Shown piece after piece: positions 26,622-39,794 of a DNA stretch of 64,000 nucleotides. Made by a program: the position numbers and the translations under genes. Source of the stretch: Hermodice carunculata (taxonomy: Eukaryota; Annelida; Polychaeta; Eunicida; Amphinomidae). Position 1 is the first letter of the stretch; every line of letters begins with the position of its first letter. The notes beneath the pieces are model-generated. The model searched no databases. It worked only from the letters and a program-made list of their open reading frames with translations, and was not told the origin of the DNA. Location: assembly GCA_964020975.1 (NCBI GenBank), contig OZ026630.1, forward strand, positions 64,575,013 through 64,639,012. Direction: 5' to 3'.

Positions 26622-27291
26622 TCCTTTGAAACTTAAAAGCTTCATACACTACACTGGTATAAACAGGTAAATAGTAATACAACTTTTAGCACCATAAAGT
26701 TGACTAGAGGTGTTATGAGGTAAAGTGTACTAAGCTCTTAGCTGACAGCCACCTCTTCCACTGTACTGGATGAAGATTAAAAAGAAAGAAATCCTGCAAA
26801 AAGTGAGTATGATCATGGTTTTCCCACTTAAGACGGACTAGAGAAAATTCTCTAGGTGGGTTAAGTATACTTTACTCCGGGTACTTTCCCCCTTACCACT
26901 CTAAACACTTTGAGGACTATACTTTGTCATTTAAAACTCCATCTTGACACATTTTGACTAATGTTCTTGAGTTAGTGTTGTATTTATTAGGTATTTTGTC
27001 ATATCTCTGGAAACATTTCAACAGAGTTTTGTGTAGTTGTTGTTTTTTATAACCTTTGTATTGTAATTTATGCAACAAAGTTCTAACCCTATTGACAAAA
27101 TCGCTAAAAAGTGTGGTGTTTCTAGCAATACGTATGACTTGTCCGATACAAACTCCTTATGCTTGTTTCTCTGGAATGTTTCCTGTCAGGTCAGGGTAGG
27201 AGATAACATCAAATTTGAACTGGTCTCTCTTGTCACATATTTTTGTTACATACTGGTTGTTCTTTATTTCTATATCCAGATCAAGGAAAGT
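26622..27291. mobile_element. Probable insertion splitting a repeat tail
   Basis: The typical 3' end of the dispersed repeat is a GGACGGAC...GACAGACATGAG tail followed by ctctg-gacct-ggtcagcagag (intact at 53925-53990). Here the tail stops at tggacggac (about 26621) and resumes as gacggacagacatgag at about 27292, so ~670 bp lies between the two halves. A GACGGAC word occurs on both sides, which could be a 7-8-bp target duplication or simply tail repetition. A plus-strand frame at 27070-27375 (101 codons, with a hydrophobic segment near residues 50-70) starts inside it, but its end runs into the repeat. No clear terminal inverted repeat, family unknown. Confidence 0.4.
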
Positions 27292-28475
27292 AGACGGACA
27301 GACATGAGCGGTAAGCTCTGCGACCTTTGGTCAGCAGAGCTAAAATCAGAAAAAAATCGCAGTGCCACCTGGTGAACAAATTAAGAGCTAGGAGTCTCTA
27401 GGAGTATTCCTGTGTAATAGCAAAGCAATTGGGTTTGCAGTTTTGGAGAAGATTTTTAAAGATTTGCCCCCCCCCCTCCCCAAAAAAGAACAAAAAAATT
27501 GTAAAAAATCCAAAAATCACTGGAGCCTGACCATTTGAACAAACTTGGTAGAGACCCATGCAAGGAACATCATTACCAAGTTTGAAGTAAATTTGGCTGA
27601 TGGTTTTGGAGAAGACAACCATGTGAATTGTGGACGGACAACAGACCCTCACAAAAGCTCAGTTTACTGACAAGTCAGCTGAGCTAAAAAGTAGAACTAG
27701 ACATACCTTCAACACAGAGTGTTGACTGAATGGTCTGCCAGGAAAAAAAAAACATTTGCTCAAATTATGTCATGATGACACCAAAATCTAATCAGTTCAC
27801 CTTGGCATGCTAGACAAGCATACTGCCAAATTTGAGCAAAATACATTGGAAAATTCTGGAGATATTGTGGTAACCAGCCTTAATGAGCATGTAATTAGGC
27901 TGCCATTTGCTCAAATTAGGTCATGGGGACACCAAAATCTAATCAGTTCATTTTGCCCGGTAAGGCAGGTAAGCATATTGCCAAATTTGAGCAAAAGACA
28001 CGGAGGCATTATGTAGATATCGCGATAACGATAATGTGCACATTCAGATGGACTGACAACCTGAAAACAGAAAGGGTCCCCCCATGGGATGGACCTTTAA
28101 AAAGAGTAACAGTGCCACCTGGTAAACAAATTAAGAATTAGGAGTCCCTACAAGTGTTCCAGTGTGATATCAAAGCAATTGGGTGAGCGGTTTCGTCTGA
28201 GATTTCTCAGGATTTACCCCCCCCCCCCCAAAGAATACAAAAATTCATAAAAAATCCAAAATCACTGGAGCATGACCATTTGAACAAAGTTGGTAGAGAC
28301 CCACCCATGGTACATTGGCGCCAAGTTTGAAGTGAATCTGGTTAACGGTTTTGGAGAAGAAGTTGAAAATGTAACTGTGAATGTATGGACAACCAATGAT
28401 GGATGGACAGACGAAGGACGACAGATGACTGAGCCTCTTAAAAGCTCAGCCTGACTAGCAAGTCAGCTGGGCTAA
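27292..28475. repeat. Dispersed repeat copies (two tails, two bodies)
   Basis: Body copies begin near 27355 and 28106 (gtgccacctgg...acaaattaag) and end in tails with gacggac and gtcagctgagctaaaa (about 27645-27690 and 28420-28475). Between them lies the two-unit repeat at 27753-28050. C-runs at 27467-27480 and 28218-28229 sit at the same position in both copies, so they are inherited from the ancestor of the family. Confidence 0.7.
27753..28050. repeat. Two-copy tandem repeat, 151-bp period
   Basis: catttgctcaaatta...caccaaaatctaatcagttca...gccaaatttgagcaaaa occurs at 27753 and again at 27904. The second copy is the more diverged at its 3' end. Confidence 0.85.
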
Positions 28476-29926
28476 AAATACAGAAATCATTGGAGCAAGA
28501 CCATTTGAATATTGTCGACCGGTCTCAAAGCTTTGCAGTTTGCCAGATGTCACAAAAAGACACAGAAGCCAGTTGGAGTGATTTGTTGGTGAACAAAACA
28601 TCAGAGAAAACATCCCAGTCTTAATTTCAACCATAGCTGACCAAAACATGCTTGTGTTAAATATTTCTACCATCAGACAGAAAGCCTGTATCAGTAAAAG
28701 AATTCCTGTACAGCCCAAAAATTTGCTGGCTCTTCCCAATGGTCTCCTCTTCGATGCACTTAGGGATTCCTCTGATGGGAACTCAAGTAGGACTTCTCCA
28801 ACCAGTCCTCCATTTAATTGTGGTACGCATTTCCCTTCCAATTTTTGAAGAAAAGATTAACGACTTGCCTCCCAAAGCTCTTGAACATTTGCTGGATAAT
28901 TACTACAACAGTCCTGCTCATCTTACTTACCATAAGTACCCCAGATTAAAATTTCCTATAAAAAGATCCTTCATTCAAGTACCTGTATCTCTTTTCGTGG
29001 GAGGGGGGGGTAGGAGGTGGAAGGAGGAAGGGGGCCGGGGAGACAGACAGATAGAGTGTACTCTCTTAGATGAATAGGATATGCACACAGGCAGACTTGG
29101 CAAACACAATGCATTCTACTAATAAACCTTTACATTCATATACCTGTAAACAACATGTTGAATGGTGTGCATGAATGTGGACCAGTATATATATGTAAGC
29201 ACATGTAAACAGACCCACAATAGGTATATCAATGATACGAGATCCCCATATCCTGTTTACCAGTGATCCCCTAAGGCAACATGACACTGTGCACTTGTAC
29301 ACAGGATATATGGTCAAACCTTATATAAAGAATCTCTGTGAGGACATACACCATCCACAATGTACTTTTTAAAATCATAGGCTATTGTTATGTGTAACAG
29401 GCAATTTGCCATTTCAAAACAAGCACATGGGATGCAGGTTTCACTGTACACACCATAACGAACAATGGTCGCTGTCTTGACAGGCTATCTGTGGGATACT
29501 TTAATTGCTTTGTACTTTCCATGTTCACCATATCTCCTATCACTGAACATCTGTTTGAATGACAACACTTTCATGACCCTTACCAGTGGAATGTCAACAC
29601 TGCTTTTACCATACACTTAAATATCTATTTGGCACTAACATCCACACAACTTAAACACTGGTTTATTTTCCCACACTACCATGTGGAGTGGATAGCTACT
29701 TGTCATGCTAAAACGCATTTACAAACCCTTGTTTGGTGCTGACTTTGGTCATATGTTTATACGGATGATATACTTTTAATACAATATTGAAAACAGCCAT
29801 GAATAACCCTGTGTTCCTCTTGTTGTGTATTGTCAATCCTCATGTTAAAAGTATTATGGTCTTTATTTTCAACATTTTTCACACTGACACCAACTGTTTT
29901 TTGTTTTTTTTTTCCAGTACACCATA

Positions 29927-29928
<2 letters not shown>
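28476..29928. other. Unannotated sequence with overlapping ORFs
   Basis: Frames of 128 codons (minus, 28455-28841), about 88 codons (plus, 28581-28846) and 112 codons (plus, 28739-29077) overlap. At most one could be real, and none has a recognised motif, splice boundary or start context. GC is slightly raised here, so a decayed gene or transposon fragment is possible. Confidence 0.35.
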
Positions 29929-29962
<34 letters not shown>

Positions 29963-29974
29963 ATGTGTGTGTGC

Positions 29975-30048
<74 letters not shown>
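29929..30048. repeat. (GT)n microsatellite
   Basis: About 120 bp of GT with interruptions (gcatgt, gcgtgcgt) in the first half. It creates Cys-Val reading frames. Confidence 0.97.
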
Positions 30049-30049
<1 letters not shown>

Positions 30050-30213
30050 CATTCTTATTGCATCTAGAACTGATATTTGTCTGTCCCGGTTATATCAAGA
30101 ATAACAGCTAAATGTCATCACTCGGTACTGGTCTATTTTCAATCATACCCTGTACTCTGCCAATCTTCTGCATCACAAACATTCCGCTGCATGCTGTGGA
30201 GCCAATTAGCAGG

Positions 30214-30690
30214 TTAACCCTTTCCCATACACTCACATCACCCAACAGCACCCATACGTAAATTAACTTTTAATGCTTTTACTTAAATTTCATGCTAACA
30301 GAAAAAAAATGTTGCTAAGAACTGTAAATAAGATCCATCCTGATGGTATTCCTGCAGTCAATGAACTTTCTTGGGCATATAGGTATATTGTGTCCAATAT
30401 AGCAAGGATACCTATCAAGGCTTAATTGACATTATGGCCTGCCATATAGGTATATTGTGTCCAATACATAGCAAGGATACCTATCAAGGCTTAATTGACA
30501 TTATGGCCTTTTGTTAATTGTCCCAAACCAGTTCTTTTGCCCCAATAATTGGGATACGAAATGCATTAAATATCCATTAAATTCAAAATTTTTACTTCCC
30601 CTGAGTGAAAATTTAGTTGTCCTGGCAAGAGAGCCTTAATATGAAGGCCTTGAGATAATCTCAGTATTAGTTCAGCTACAAAAGGGTTAA
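30214..30690. mobile_element. piggyBac-like MITE, TTAACCC ends
   Basis: A 477-bp segment that begins TTAACCCTTTCC and ends AAAAGGGTTAA, so TTAA (30214-30217 and 30687-30690) is followed by inverted CCCTTT/AAAGGG tips. TTAA duplication with CCC-starting tips is the signature of piggyBac-type elements (known). There is no transposase frame. The inside contains a recent 67-bp duplication (30376-30509). Confidence 0.6.
30376..30509. repeat. Tandem duplication inside the MITE
   Basis: Two almost identical ~67-bp copies sharing catataggtatattgtgtcc and acctatcaaggcttaattga. This happened after, or together with, spread of the MITE copy. Confidence 0.92.
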
Positions 30691-32029
30691 GAGGCTTAAT
30701 CAAACAGAAACACCTCTTACAAGCGACCAATTCCGCAAGAAGACAGCTACTGTGTCAGAAGTCCCCATTTGTCTGCAGTTACCAGGCATGTAATTCTGAT
30801 CACTTCTACTTGGCTGATAAGGTGACCACAAACAACAGATAATGTGGTCCACATTTAACAACACTTGCCAACAGTGACAGTAAACCGACCTACAGTGGAG
30901 CCTGTTCATGACAACCGAGGCAAACTTGATGTTCAATATTTAAATGGGAAAGGTGCAAGTGAACCAATAATTTAAACAGGAAAAGTGCTTACAAATGTCC
31001 AATTGGATGAACACTTTGGGGGAAAATTGGTGAAATAACTAGTCCACAATGTACAGCCATAGCAACCAGATTGTGTGTTGCTGCTCTTTTCCTCCATTTA
31101 AAATCAGAAAAACAACTACTCAAAAAAAAAAAAAAAAAATGTGAAACTGTGATGTGAAACCAGTCAAATTGTACCTCCAAAACTGTAATAACGGACAACT
31201 TGTTGATTAAGTATATCTATCTGATTACCTAGCTGCCAGTTCTGGTAGAATCTACCATTCTGCAATCTTCACGTTTTTCTCACAAAAGCTGGATTCTTAA
31301 AAGACAGGAATCCCTGTACATGCCTTCCAGTTTGTAAGCATTTCGTTGTTCCATTACTCTTCCAACTTGTTTGACACAGGAGCTGGTTGAAGATCTAGTC
31401 CTGAATCAAAAGTGATTGAGTAGCTTATCAAGTGCCCATAATACTCACTCAGCCTGACAAATGGCAAACAAACATCGCACAATTCTCAGCCTGCCGAGCC
31501 CTCATCGTGTAATCGTGTAATTGAGAACAACCGCCACAGTAACTTCAAAAGATTGACCTGAAATTATCATACAATATTGCTCAATGCCTTGAGTGCAATG
31601 TAAATTTTCCCGATAGCACTGAGCTCTCCCTGGTGGCTTGTTTGGTCCCACCGCAAATAATCTCAAGAACTTTGATCAGTAAAAGCAAAGGAGCTTGCAT
31701 GTTGAATGTATATGTAGCTTGGGGTGGGTGGGATCCTCAAACAATATTTCATATAGCCTGCTGTACTTCTCAGTGATCCAAGCCAAGATGTTTGTACAGC
31801 ACAGGTCCATATTTGGACAAATGCACTGCGGACTTTCATGTTTAAGGCTCTCTGGCTGTAAGACTGAGCTGACCCGAATGTACTAAGAGCCTTGAAGACT
31901 GGTCATCAATTTTGGTCTGACTCGTGTTTATTCAGTCCAATGATCAGCAGACTATACCAGTCAAGTTCTTCCTAACCCTTCACTTCTGACAACATACTCT
32001 AAATTTCTTTCCTGTTTGTTACAGCAAAC
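30691..32029. other. Unannotated sequence
   Basis: Poly-A run at about 31121-31138. Short frames on both strands only. Confidence 0.4.
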
Positions 32030-33830
32030 TGCTGACATATAATCTGATTACCGTCACCAAAAATTGATTTCCTGACATGCATTCCTTCCTTGACCCTCAG
32101 AAATTAGTCAAGTTTATCCATATGATGCAACATCACATATTTCCACTTGAACACACATTTGTGGTACACTTGGTATCATTCCCATTTTTTCCCTGTCAAC
32201 ATACAGAAGTTAGTGTAAGTATTTAATGACCTCAAAAAATAGGTCAAGGTCACACAACATATTACAAAAATTTGTTCATTTAAGCTTGATGCACACATGT
32301 GGCGTAACTTTTCAGAATCAACTCATTTCCTGATATGACTGAGAAAATAGGTCAAGGTCACCCATATAATGCAATATCCAAATTTTATATATGATACACA
32401 TTTGTGGTACATTTGGTATTGCTAGGCTTCTTGAAAATATGGTCAAAGTATTCAAAATTTGACATTTTACCATTGCCCCAATGCATACTTGGTTTAAATT
32501 TACAAGCTGCATCTCAATTTGTAATTAAAATAATAAATTTTAATGTAATTTCATAGCTGTAAGGCTAGTTCCACTTCACACCACCAGTGGTGCCACCATG
32601 ACTCCACAAGTCATAGACTTGTGTCTGTATAATGTTCTTGTAACAGTAAATTGATACAAGTGCACAAATTCAGATGTAATTAGGAAAACAAAAATCATTT
32701 CCTGAAATGTATTCCCTCTGTGACCTTGAGAAAGTAGGTCAAGACAATCCATATTATGTAACAAAACTTACACATATGATGCACATTTGTGGTACATTTA
32801 GTATAACAAGCCTTATTCTTTCTTAACATATTGAATTTTAAAGTATTTTCAAACACCTTTTGATCCATATCTTTCATAATACTATAAATGGCACCACTAG
32901 TTTCCATGCAGTTTTGTCTTTTTGCCTGATTGACATTCCTACCAAGTTTTGTGATGATAAATCAAAAAGTACGTAAAACAAGTGTTCTCAATATTTTCAT
33001 ATTTTTGCCTATATATTACATGCTATAGGTGGTACCACCAATATTGACTCAATCTAGATTTTCACACACTTGTTAGGTTTTACAGTGGTGCATGTCCATA
33101 TACAATTTGGAAGTCAGATTTAAAAACCCGATTAATTCAGCAGCACTACCATTGTGCACTCTTGACCGTAAAAAGTAGGTCAAATATAGAGGCATGACCT
33201 TGACTTTAAATATGCTTTTGAACTACTTCATGGTGGTTCTTCTATGTAGAATTCCGATTGACAGATGCCGGCTTAAAGTTAAGAATGGTAACATCATCTT
33301 GCACATGCAAGATAATGCCCTGTGACCTTGAAAATAGATCAAGGTCAAATATGTATAAGTTTAGTTAGGTTATATAATGGTGCATAGTCATGTGCAATTT
33401 GGATGCCAAATCTCAAAAACCCTTTTAGTTACATCTGCACTTCTATTGTGCACTTGACTTTTTACTTTAAAAAAGTAGGTCAAATATAAAGGTATGACCT
33501 CAACTTTAGTTAGGCTTTTAAAACACTTCACGATGCTTCTTTTGTGTAATATTCAGGTTGATTGATCCAGGCTTTCAATAGTCAGAGCAGTAATGTCGCT
33601 TTGCATATGTGACCACAATGTGACCTTGAAAAGTACATCAAGGTCAACCATGCTCACACATAAAATAGATCTAATATCCATGTACAATCACATGCAATTT
33701 GGAAGACCCAACTCAAAAACTTCATAAGTTATAATGATAACACCACATGGATGGGCAGACAGACATACAGACAAACAGATGGTGCAGGGGACTACAATAC
33801 CCTCAGAGCCCATGAGGCCAGAGGGTAAAA
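32030..33830. repeat. Cluster of dispersed repeats with NR-like pairs
   Basis: Several diverged copies of the module gatttcctgacatgcattcc ... caaggtcaccca ... cacatttgtggtacatttgg (near 32060, 32320, 32690), followed by modules around 33180-33660 with TGACCTTGA/TCAAGGTCA pairs (33323-33347 and about 33611-33636). It ends in a GACAGACA-like tail and a potential stem at 33800-33827 (accctcagagcc / ggccagagggt). Confidence 0.7.
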
Positions 33831-34790
33831 ACTACGAAAGTGCCCATAGGACACAGGTCCTCCCACCTGTCATTGTTTATGTGACCACTTGGAAGCAATA
33901 AGGGGTCATAACAAAACATCATTGAAATGAACAAAAATAAAATATTACGTAAGGTACCTGTTACTTTGCCTGCTAAATGACTTATCTTGCTCCACTGGTG
34001 TAACGGGAAGTAACACATGTGAATGCCCCCTCACGAGTCGCTTATCAGGCAACCTGTTACTGCATATTTAAAAAACCTTAACTGGGTCTCTGTACATTGT
34101 GGTTACAAAAGGCCAATGTGAATCTTTATTTCATTTCAACTGATGATGCTGCTTCTCACTTCTTTGACTGTCTGTAATTTACTATCTGACAAGAACTGGT
34201 AGGGGTGTATAAGGAGTAACATATACCAGTAGACTGAACAACAATGCACTTGTGACATTGGAAAAGTACAGTCTTTTGGTAATGTCAATTGGTATTAAAC
34301 TACAAACAACATTGTGGTCTGAGAAGCGAGTTGACAAGCAGCATATTCTGGCTGACAACTCCGTGAATGGTGTAAAATGAACGCACAGATTGAAAAAATA
34401 GAACCCCGCGTGTACATCTTCGTTAGGATGGACAGACACACAGGCAAACATAACCCAAGGTGTGCATCTTCATATACATACACAGTTTTGGAGATGTGCA
34501 TGACACAAGTTTCCTTTGGGACATGAATTGGACAATGGTCATTTTCAATAATTCAAGAATGTCACACAGACACACATGCACAGGCATAGACAAACAAAAT
34601 CCAGGTGCACATCTTCATTTACTGATACATGTAAATAATCTTGCAAAATTTCATGAGCAGCCAAATAGTTTTGGAGGTATGTACAATACATGTTTCACTT
34701 TGGATGCAGGATAGACAAACAGACAGACATAGGCAGGTCTATTTAAATGCCCCCACCAAAGTGATTGGGGCATAAAAACACCAAATGAGA
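33831..34790. repeat. Diverged repeat with GGACAGACA tails
   Basis: Three 'gtgcatcttcatatacat...ttttggagatgtgcatgacacaagtttc...' modules (about 34400-34740) alternate with gacagacacacaggcaaacat tails. Short minus-strand frames here are by-products. Confidence 0.55.
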
Positions 34791-34932
34791 TCTCTATCAC
34801 TGCACATGTACAGAGAATAAGTTAATATTTGGAAGAAGGAGAGTGATCGAGTCATCCTCCAGTACTAGTTTTAAGTGCAAGCCAGGGTTTTTTCTTCTGT
34901 CACTCATCAGTAAAGTAGATGTAGTGGTCAAA

Positions 34933-35080
34933 AATATAATGCACACAGTAACTGTCAATATAATGCGCACAGTAACTGTCAATATAATGCACACAGTAAC
35001 TGCATGTCAATACAATGCACACAGTAATTGTCAATATAATGCACACAGTAACTGTCAATATAATGCACACAGTAATTGTC
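34933..35080. repeat. 24-bp minisatellite, about 6 copies
   Basis: Units aatataatgcacacagtaac plus tgtc, one of them with a 4-nt insertion. Because 24 is divisible by three, a plus-strand frame of 141 codons (34843-35268) stays open across it. I see no other evidence for a protein. Confidence 0.93.
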
Positions 35081-38000
35081 ATGCACACCTTTTTAATGAG
35101 GTTCAGACCAAATTTCATGATATGATATTTAAGAAAATGCATTTGCCAATTTGTTCTAGCTCAGGCCTCCTTCAGATAAACCAAAATAAAATCCTTACAA
35201 TTCCCATTTACAATGACACAAAATTGAAGGTGGTTGATAATTTAGCAATAAAGACCTCTTGGCTTTGATAAAAGATGTATTTATTTATATTAGCCACACA
35301 GAGACTACCTCAAATTGTAGTGATTAATCTTTTTTATGTACAATATAAACCAAATACATTTAATCAAAACATCAGGCATTGTTTTCCAAAGTGCACCAGT
35401 TCAAAGTAAAAGTTGATCATAAGCAAAGCAAATCTTACCTTGAAGAAAAACCATTATATCTATTTCCCTCCAACATCCTACATGCATCCACACTGACGGA
35501 ACTTTTGACGGCAAGTATCCGTTAACTTAACAACGTAGATGAGTACAATGTATTCCCTTCATCCAGTTATGCATTCCTGTAAAATGACGACACGTTTAAG
35601 ACAATGCTCCATTCTTCACGCAAGCTAAAACTAGTTCTGCTGCTCCAGCTATCTCGCAAATCCCTATTTGATATCTGGTTTCACAGTCCAGTGCCTACTT
35701 TCAAGGCTGAGGAGAGGATTACCCCCTGTTAAAAATTCATGGGATAATAGCAAAATGAAGTCTACAGCAAAACCCCTCAAAAGTCTGATATAGTGTGTTG
35801 TTCATTTGGGCATATTAATAAGGCATTCTTACTTAACAATGCCTCCCACTTTTACATATTCCGTCATTTGAGAGCCTTATTCCTCTCAATCTTCTTTTAA
35901 TTCTACCCTCTCATATTCAATTATAAAGCTTAGGGTTTGATGTCATTTAAATCCCCAATAAGGGGACCAGGTCAGCCTTCCCGTTTCAGCTGCCAGCATC
36001 CGATTTGTAACTCCTTAAATTATTTTACGAGATTTTCAAATGTGAAGGGAAAGCTATCTATATTAATCACCCCAAAAATATTATGGATCAGTGTGGCATT
36101 TGTGCCAAATGCAACACACTTGTTGGAAATTTTACTAAGATGCTCTCACAGGGATAAAAGAAATCTGAAACATTTTCTTCAGGCTCCCATAATTACAGTC
36201 AAGAGCCTCATCAACTGTATCAAGACACAGATATAATTATCCATCAGTTGGCTCTGCAATCATAACTCCTCCAGAATGTATACAATGCATACAACATGTA
36301 CAATGTGACTCTATCCAAAGATAGATATGAAATACAATGCCCAAATCAATACGCTATGTTCTTCGGGAAGCCTCAACTTCTTATACATCTTTTATAAATG
36401 CTATTACCGTCTTCTTTTTTTTTTTCCTGTTGGCAGAAAAAGCTTCAAGGTACTAACAGTCTGACAACTATCTCATGTGCTATGTAGGCCTGCTGTTACG
36501 CCACTTGTGTGCATGTTTCAGACCAGTATCTCCACAAGTTTCACCAAACTTGAGTGCATAATCACAAGTACACAACTTTATGTGTCACAGTCATTTGTCA
36601 CCACAGTCTCTTCACTCATCAATCTACAGAGGGGGTTCAACTGTGAGCAGATTTCTACCAAGCCACTCCACCTTAACAAACCAGGCACAATTCTCTGACA
36701 CCAGCTGTATGTAGCCACTGGCTTGAAAGGTCACCTGCTGTATGTGGTCATGTTTTCCCTGGCCACCTGAGTCAATTTCTGTAATTTGTTAATTTACCTG
36801 TGGTGACAGGTCACCAGCTATATGCGGCCACATAGAGTAGTTACCACTGTGGGAAGACAACACAAGTACACGCAGCCGAATCACAGGCAAGTTTGAGAAT
36901 GCCTTATACATGCTGTTTGTGTTTGTATACTGAGGACAGGTCACATCTGGGTCCTCATGCAGCTATGAACACAGACTAGTCCCTTATACTGTCCTTTATA
37001 CAGTCACAAACTTTCATTAAGCCACAAATGAAATGTAACAGATCTAAATTTTTTCCAACAATGTTTATTTTCAATACCTGTCTTCCATTTGACAACAATT
37101 GAGGTTGGGGGGTGTCAAAATTTTATGCATTTAACACATGAATTCAGAGAACAAACTGAGCCGTCGAGTTCCACATCAAAGCACTGTACGGTGCCTTGAT
37201 CCTCACCAATAACAAGCTACATGCCATGACAACTAATCTCAAACACATCACATTTTGCCTCATATGGACACTTTGTGGCTAATTTAACCAATATCTGCTC
37301 GAGTATTCATAAGAAATCAAGCTAATTATCAGGAAAATCCACACACATTATTATAAAAAGGAAAAGGAAAAGGAAAAACAACCAGCCGCCAAAGAAGAAG
37401 TGCAGGGGGAGATGCAATTGACTGATGATCAGAGCTGGGAGCAGCCACACACACACACACACCCCACACCACCATTAAAAAACAGTACACCTACAAGCAT
37501 GATTATATACATATGTTCTACCATACAATCAAATCCCTCAGAAAGACAAGATACACCCACAAGAGTCTGTGCTATAGTTCATTATATTCCAGTGTATATT
37601 GATACAGGCTCGACGCATTTTCCATCTCCTGTGACCAAATCCTTAATACATACAACCCCAAGCGTCCCAGCTGTCACACACCCACATTATGCCTTGTTCA
37701 TCCTCCCCACAACACGCACAATCCCTATCTAAACCATTTTCTCAGGTGCTTGGGTATTACATTGCATGCTTTGGCTATGCTAACTTATGACACAAAGAGA
37801 AAACTACACACAAGATTTCAAAGGAAACAAGAAACATCTGGTTATAAAGTCTTTAATATCATTATGACTGTCTGGTAAGTCCAGAAACACCTACTTCTTT
37901 TGTGAGGGCTGCGGTAACCTTTGGCAGCTGAGAATATTATAAACTTTCTATTTAAAAACCACTGCTACCTGACCATACCTGCCACTCCAGTTTTTTTTTT

Positions 38001-38280
38001 TAATGGGGTGAGGGGCAAAGATACCCCCCCCCCCCAAAAAAAAGACCTTTTGGCAGCTCTTTATGAAGACTAGTCCTGTCTAAAGACAACATTCATGTGA
38101 TAAAGGGAATATACCATGTTATCCCTTCTTATAGCCCCCCCCCCCCCCCCCCATTTAAGCTTCCCGCCTCCTTTCTTGAAAAATAGCAAGCATGTTACTA
38201 CATTTTACAAAAAAGATATCTATGTAAAAAACTTCAAAAATCAGCAGCGGAATGTAGCTTTAAAGAGACACCTGGTCCCT
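35081..38280. other. Long unannotated stretch
   Basis: Largely single-copy, complex sequence. A plus-strand frame at 35937-36236 (99 codons) and one at 37400-37732 (110 codons, Thr/Pro/His-rich) lack splice context and resemble no family I know. Poly-C/poly-A runs at about 38022-38043 and 38136-38151. A small (GGAAAA)n at 37358-37378. Confidence 0.4.
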
Positions 38281-39491
38281 CACAAAGTTCATCTGTGACA
38301 CAAATTTCATGGAGTTGCCATCAACCTGTCTTAAGATACAATGAAACCTGATCATAATGACAGCATCTCAATATGTCAGAATAATGAGTCAAACAGCACA
38401 ATTTGATTCTATCTCATTCCACCCTGATACAAGAAAAAGTCAACAGCTTTCCTTGGTGTACTCTGGCCACATTGTGCCCAGAGTACACCAAGGAGTTGTG
38501 GACCATAGGCATATAATTTGGAATGATATTCCATACAAGTTTCATAAAAAAAATTGAGAAATAATCCCTTAATAAGTAAAATACAATAGTGTATGTGCGT
38601 GAAATGCATGATTGAATACGTAGAACAATAGAAAGTCTGGCAAACTTTGATAAATTTGAATAAAATGTATATTCCACCATTGACTGAGCATTTCAGAATT
38701 AAAGTATGTGAAGCACTAAATATGAATGAAAAACTTTCTTTTCAACATTTTTCATACATAATGTATCCCTGGTATCTGTGGGCAGTTTTTAGGGAAAATT
38801 TGCATCTTCCTAGTGTATTTCTTTGTAAAATACCCACACCCTTGCAGGACATCAGGTAAGACCACTGGGGCGTGACTTGTGTATTCAGTCATTAACGGGC
38901 CAATTAAGCCATTGTTCTTGTATACTCGCACATGGGTTATTAGCAAATGACATTTAGATGTTAGCAGGAAAAAGCATCATTAGGGTGGAATGAGTTCAGT
39001 CCCTCAAAACCTGTGTTGTTCAGTGAATATGTTGGATATCTGAGTGTCACTTTAATAAGTTTCACTGTATGTCATCCCCTTAGTCACTACTTGCTTGACC
39101 ATGAAAATTTTATTTTAATCTCTCTCTCTCTTTTTTTTTTTCATGATTAGAGGAATGTAGTTTTTGATAGGATTCTGGTCCATCATCAGGTTTATCTGTG
39201 ACACAAGTTTCAGCAAATTGCTATTGATCTATCTTGAGATATGGTCGTGATATTGTCCATTTGGACACCATCTATGCTGCTTCTAAACACAAGTTTGAAA
39301 TTCATAAAAAGCAAAAAGTCAACATGGAGGGCCTTGTTTCACATACGCTTCTTGTCCAGTACAAGATTAATCTCTGAAAAAAAAAATGGTGAAGCTGCAG
39401 TTGATTCTTCTTGACATATTGCAGTAACATTGTTTCTTTGGGCACCACTGTCGCATCCTCCAAATAAAGACACCCGAAAATTGATTAAATC
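38281..39491. repeat. Old dispersed repeat, left part (interrupted)
   Basis: Built of ~180-200-bp modules of the type 'ggtccatcat.aggtttatctgtgacacaagtttca...tgctattgatctatcttgagatatggtc...' (near 38272, 39175, 39350). The same module continues at 43284 and ends in a GGACAGACAG tail at 43398-43440. It is interrupted by the MITE at 38413-38994 and by the 3.8-kb element at 39492. Confidence 0.6.
38413..38994. mobile_element. Hairpin MITE, longer diverged copy
   Basis: Tips CTCATTCCACCCTGA (38413-) and tagggtggaatgag (ending 38994) are inverted repeats like those at 677-892, but the outer TTAA has decayed. The core stem is present next to the left tip: 38440-38467 pairs imperfectly with 38480-38503. 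At 582 bp it is longer than the 216-bp copies, so it carries extra internal DNA and may be closer to a parental form. Confidence 0.65.
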
Positions 39492-39784
39492 TTAAGGTAG
39501 CGGCACCGTTGTGGCGTAGGGGCCTAACTTTCCCGCATCGCAAAATGGGTTTTTATCATTTCCTGAAAGCACAATACTTGAAGTATATTGTCACCAAAAA
39601 TCAGATTAAAAAATTAAATATTTATATGAGAAAATTGCGTTTAAACTTTTGGAAGTTTAGCTGTCTAGTACACGTGCTGGTTTCTGTTTGTTTGGATATG
39701 GTAATTTGCGACGGTGTTTTCGCAGCAATCCGCGATCGTCCACATACCTGGCAACGGGAAGGGGCACACGACCGTCGCCCAGAA

Positions 39785-39794
39785 CAATGGCGGC
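39785..39794 (+). promoter_or_regulatory. YY1-like ATGGCGGC motif, left arm
   Basis: CAATGGCGGC in a CpG-rich stretch upstream of the spliced plus-strand gene. The core matches the AANATGGCGGC motif found at many TATA-less promoters and known to bind YY1. Reading it as a start codon gives a stop after four codons, which favours a promoter or 5' UTR site. Confidence 0.35.

Noticed and set aside
28455-28841. 128-codon minus-strand frame
   Set aside because: Overlaps two plus-strand frames of similar quality; no motif, start context or splice sites to choose between them.
29787-30111. Cys-Val-rich frames
   Set aside because: Produced by the (GT)n tract.
34843-35268. 141-codon plus-strand frame
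   Set aside because: Kept open by a 24-bp minisatellite whose unit is divisible by three. The flanks are not gene-like.
35420-35520. Possible minus-strand exon ending at a GTAAGA donor (near 35437)
   Set aside because: Only one frame is open and the upstream boundary has no usable acceptor; evidence too thin.
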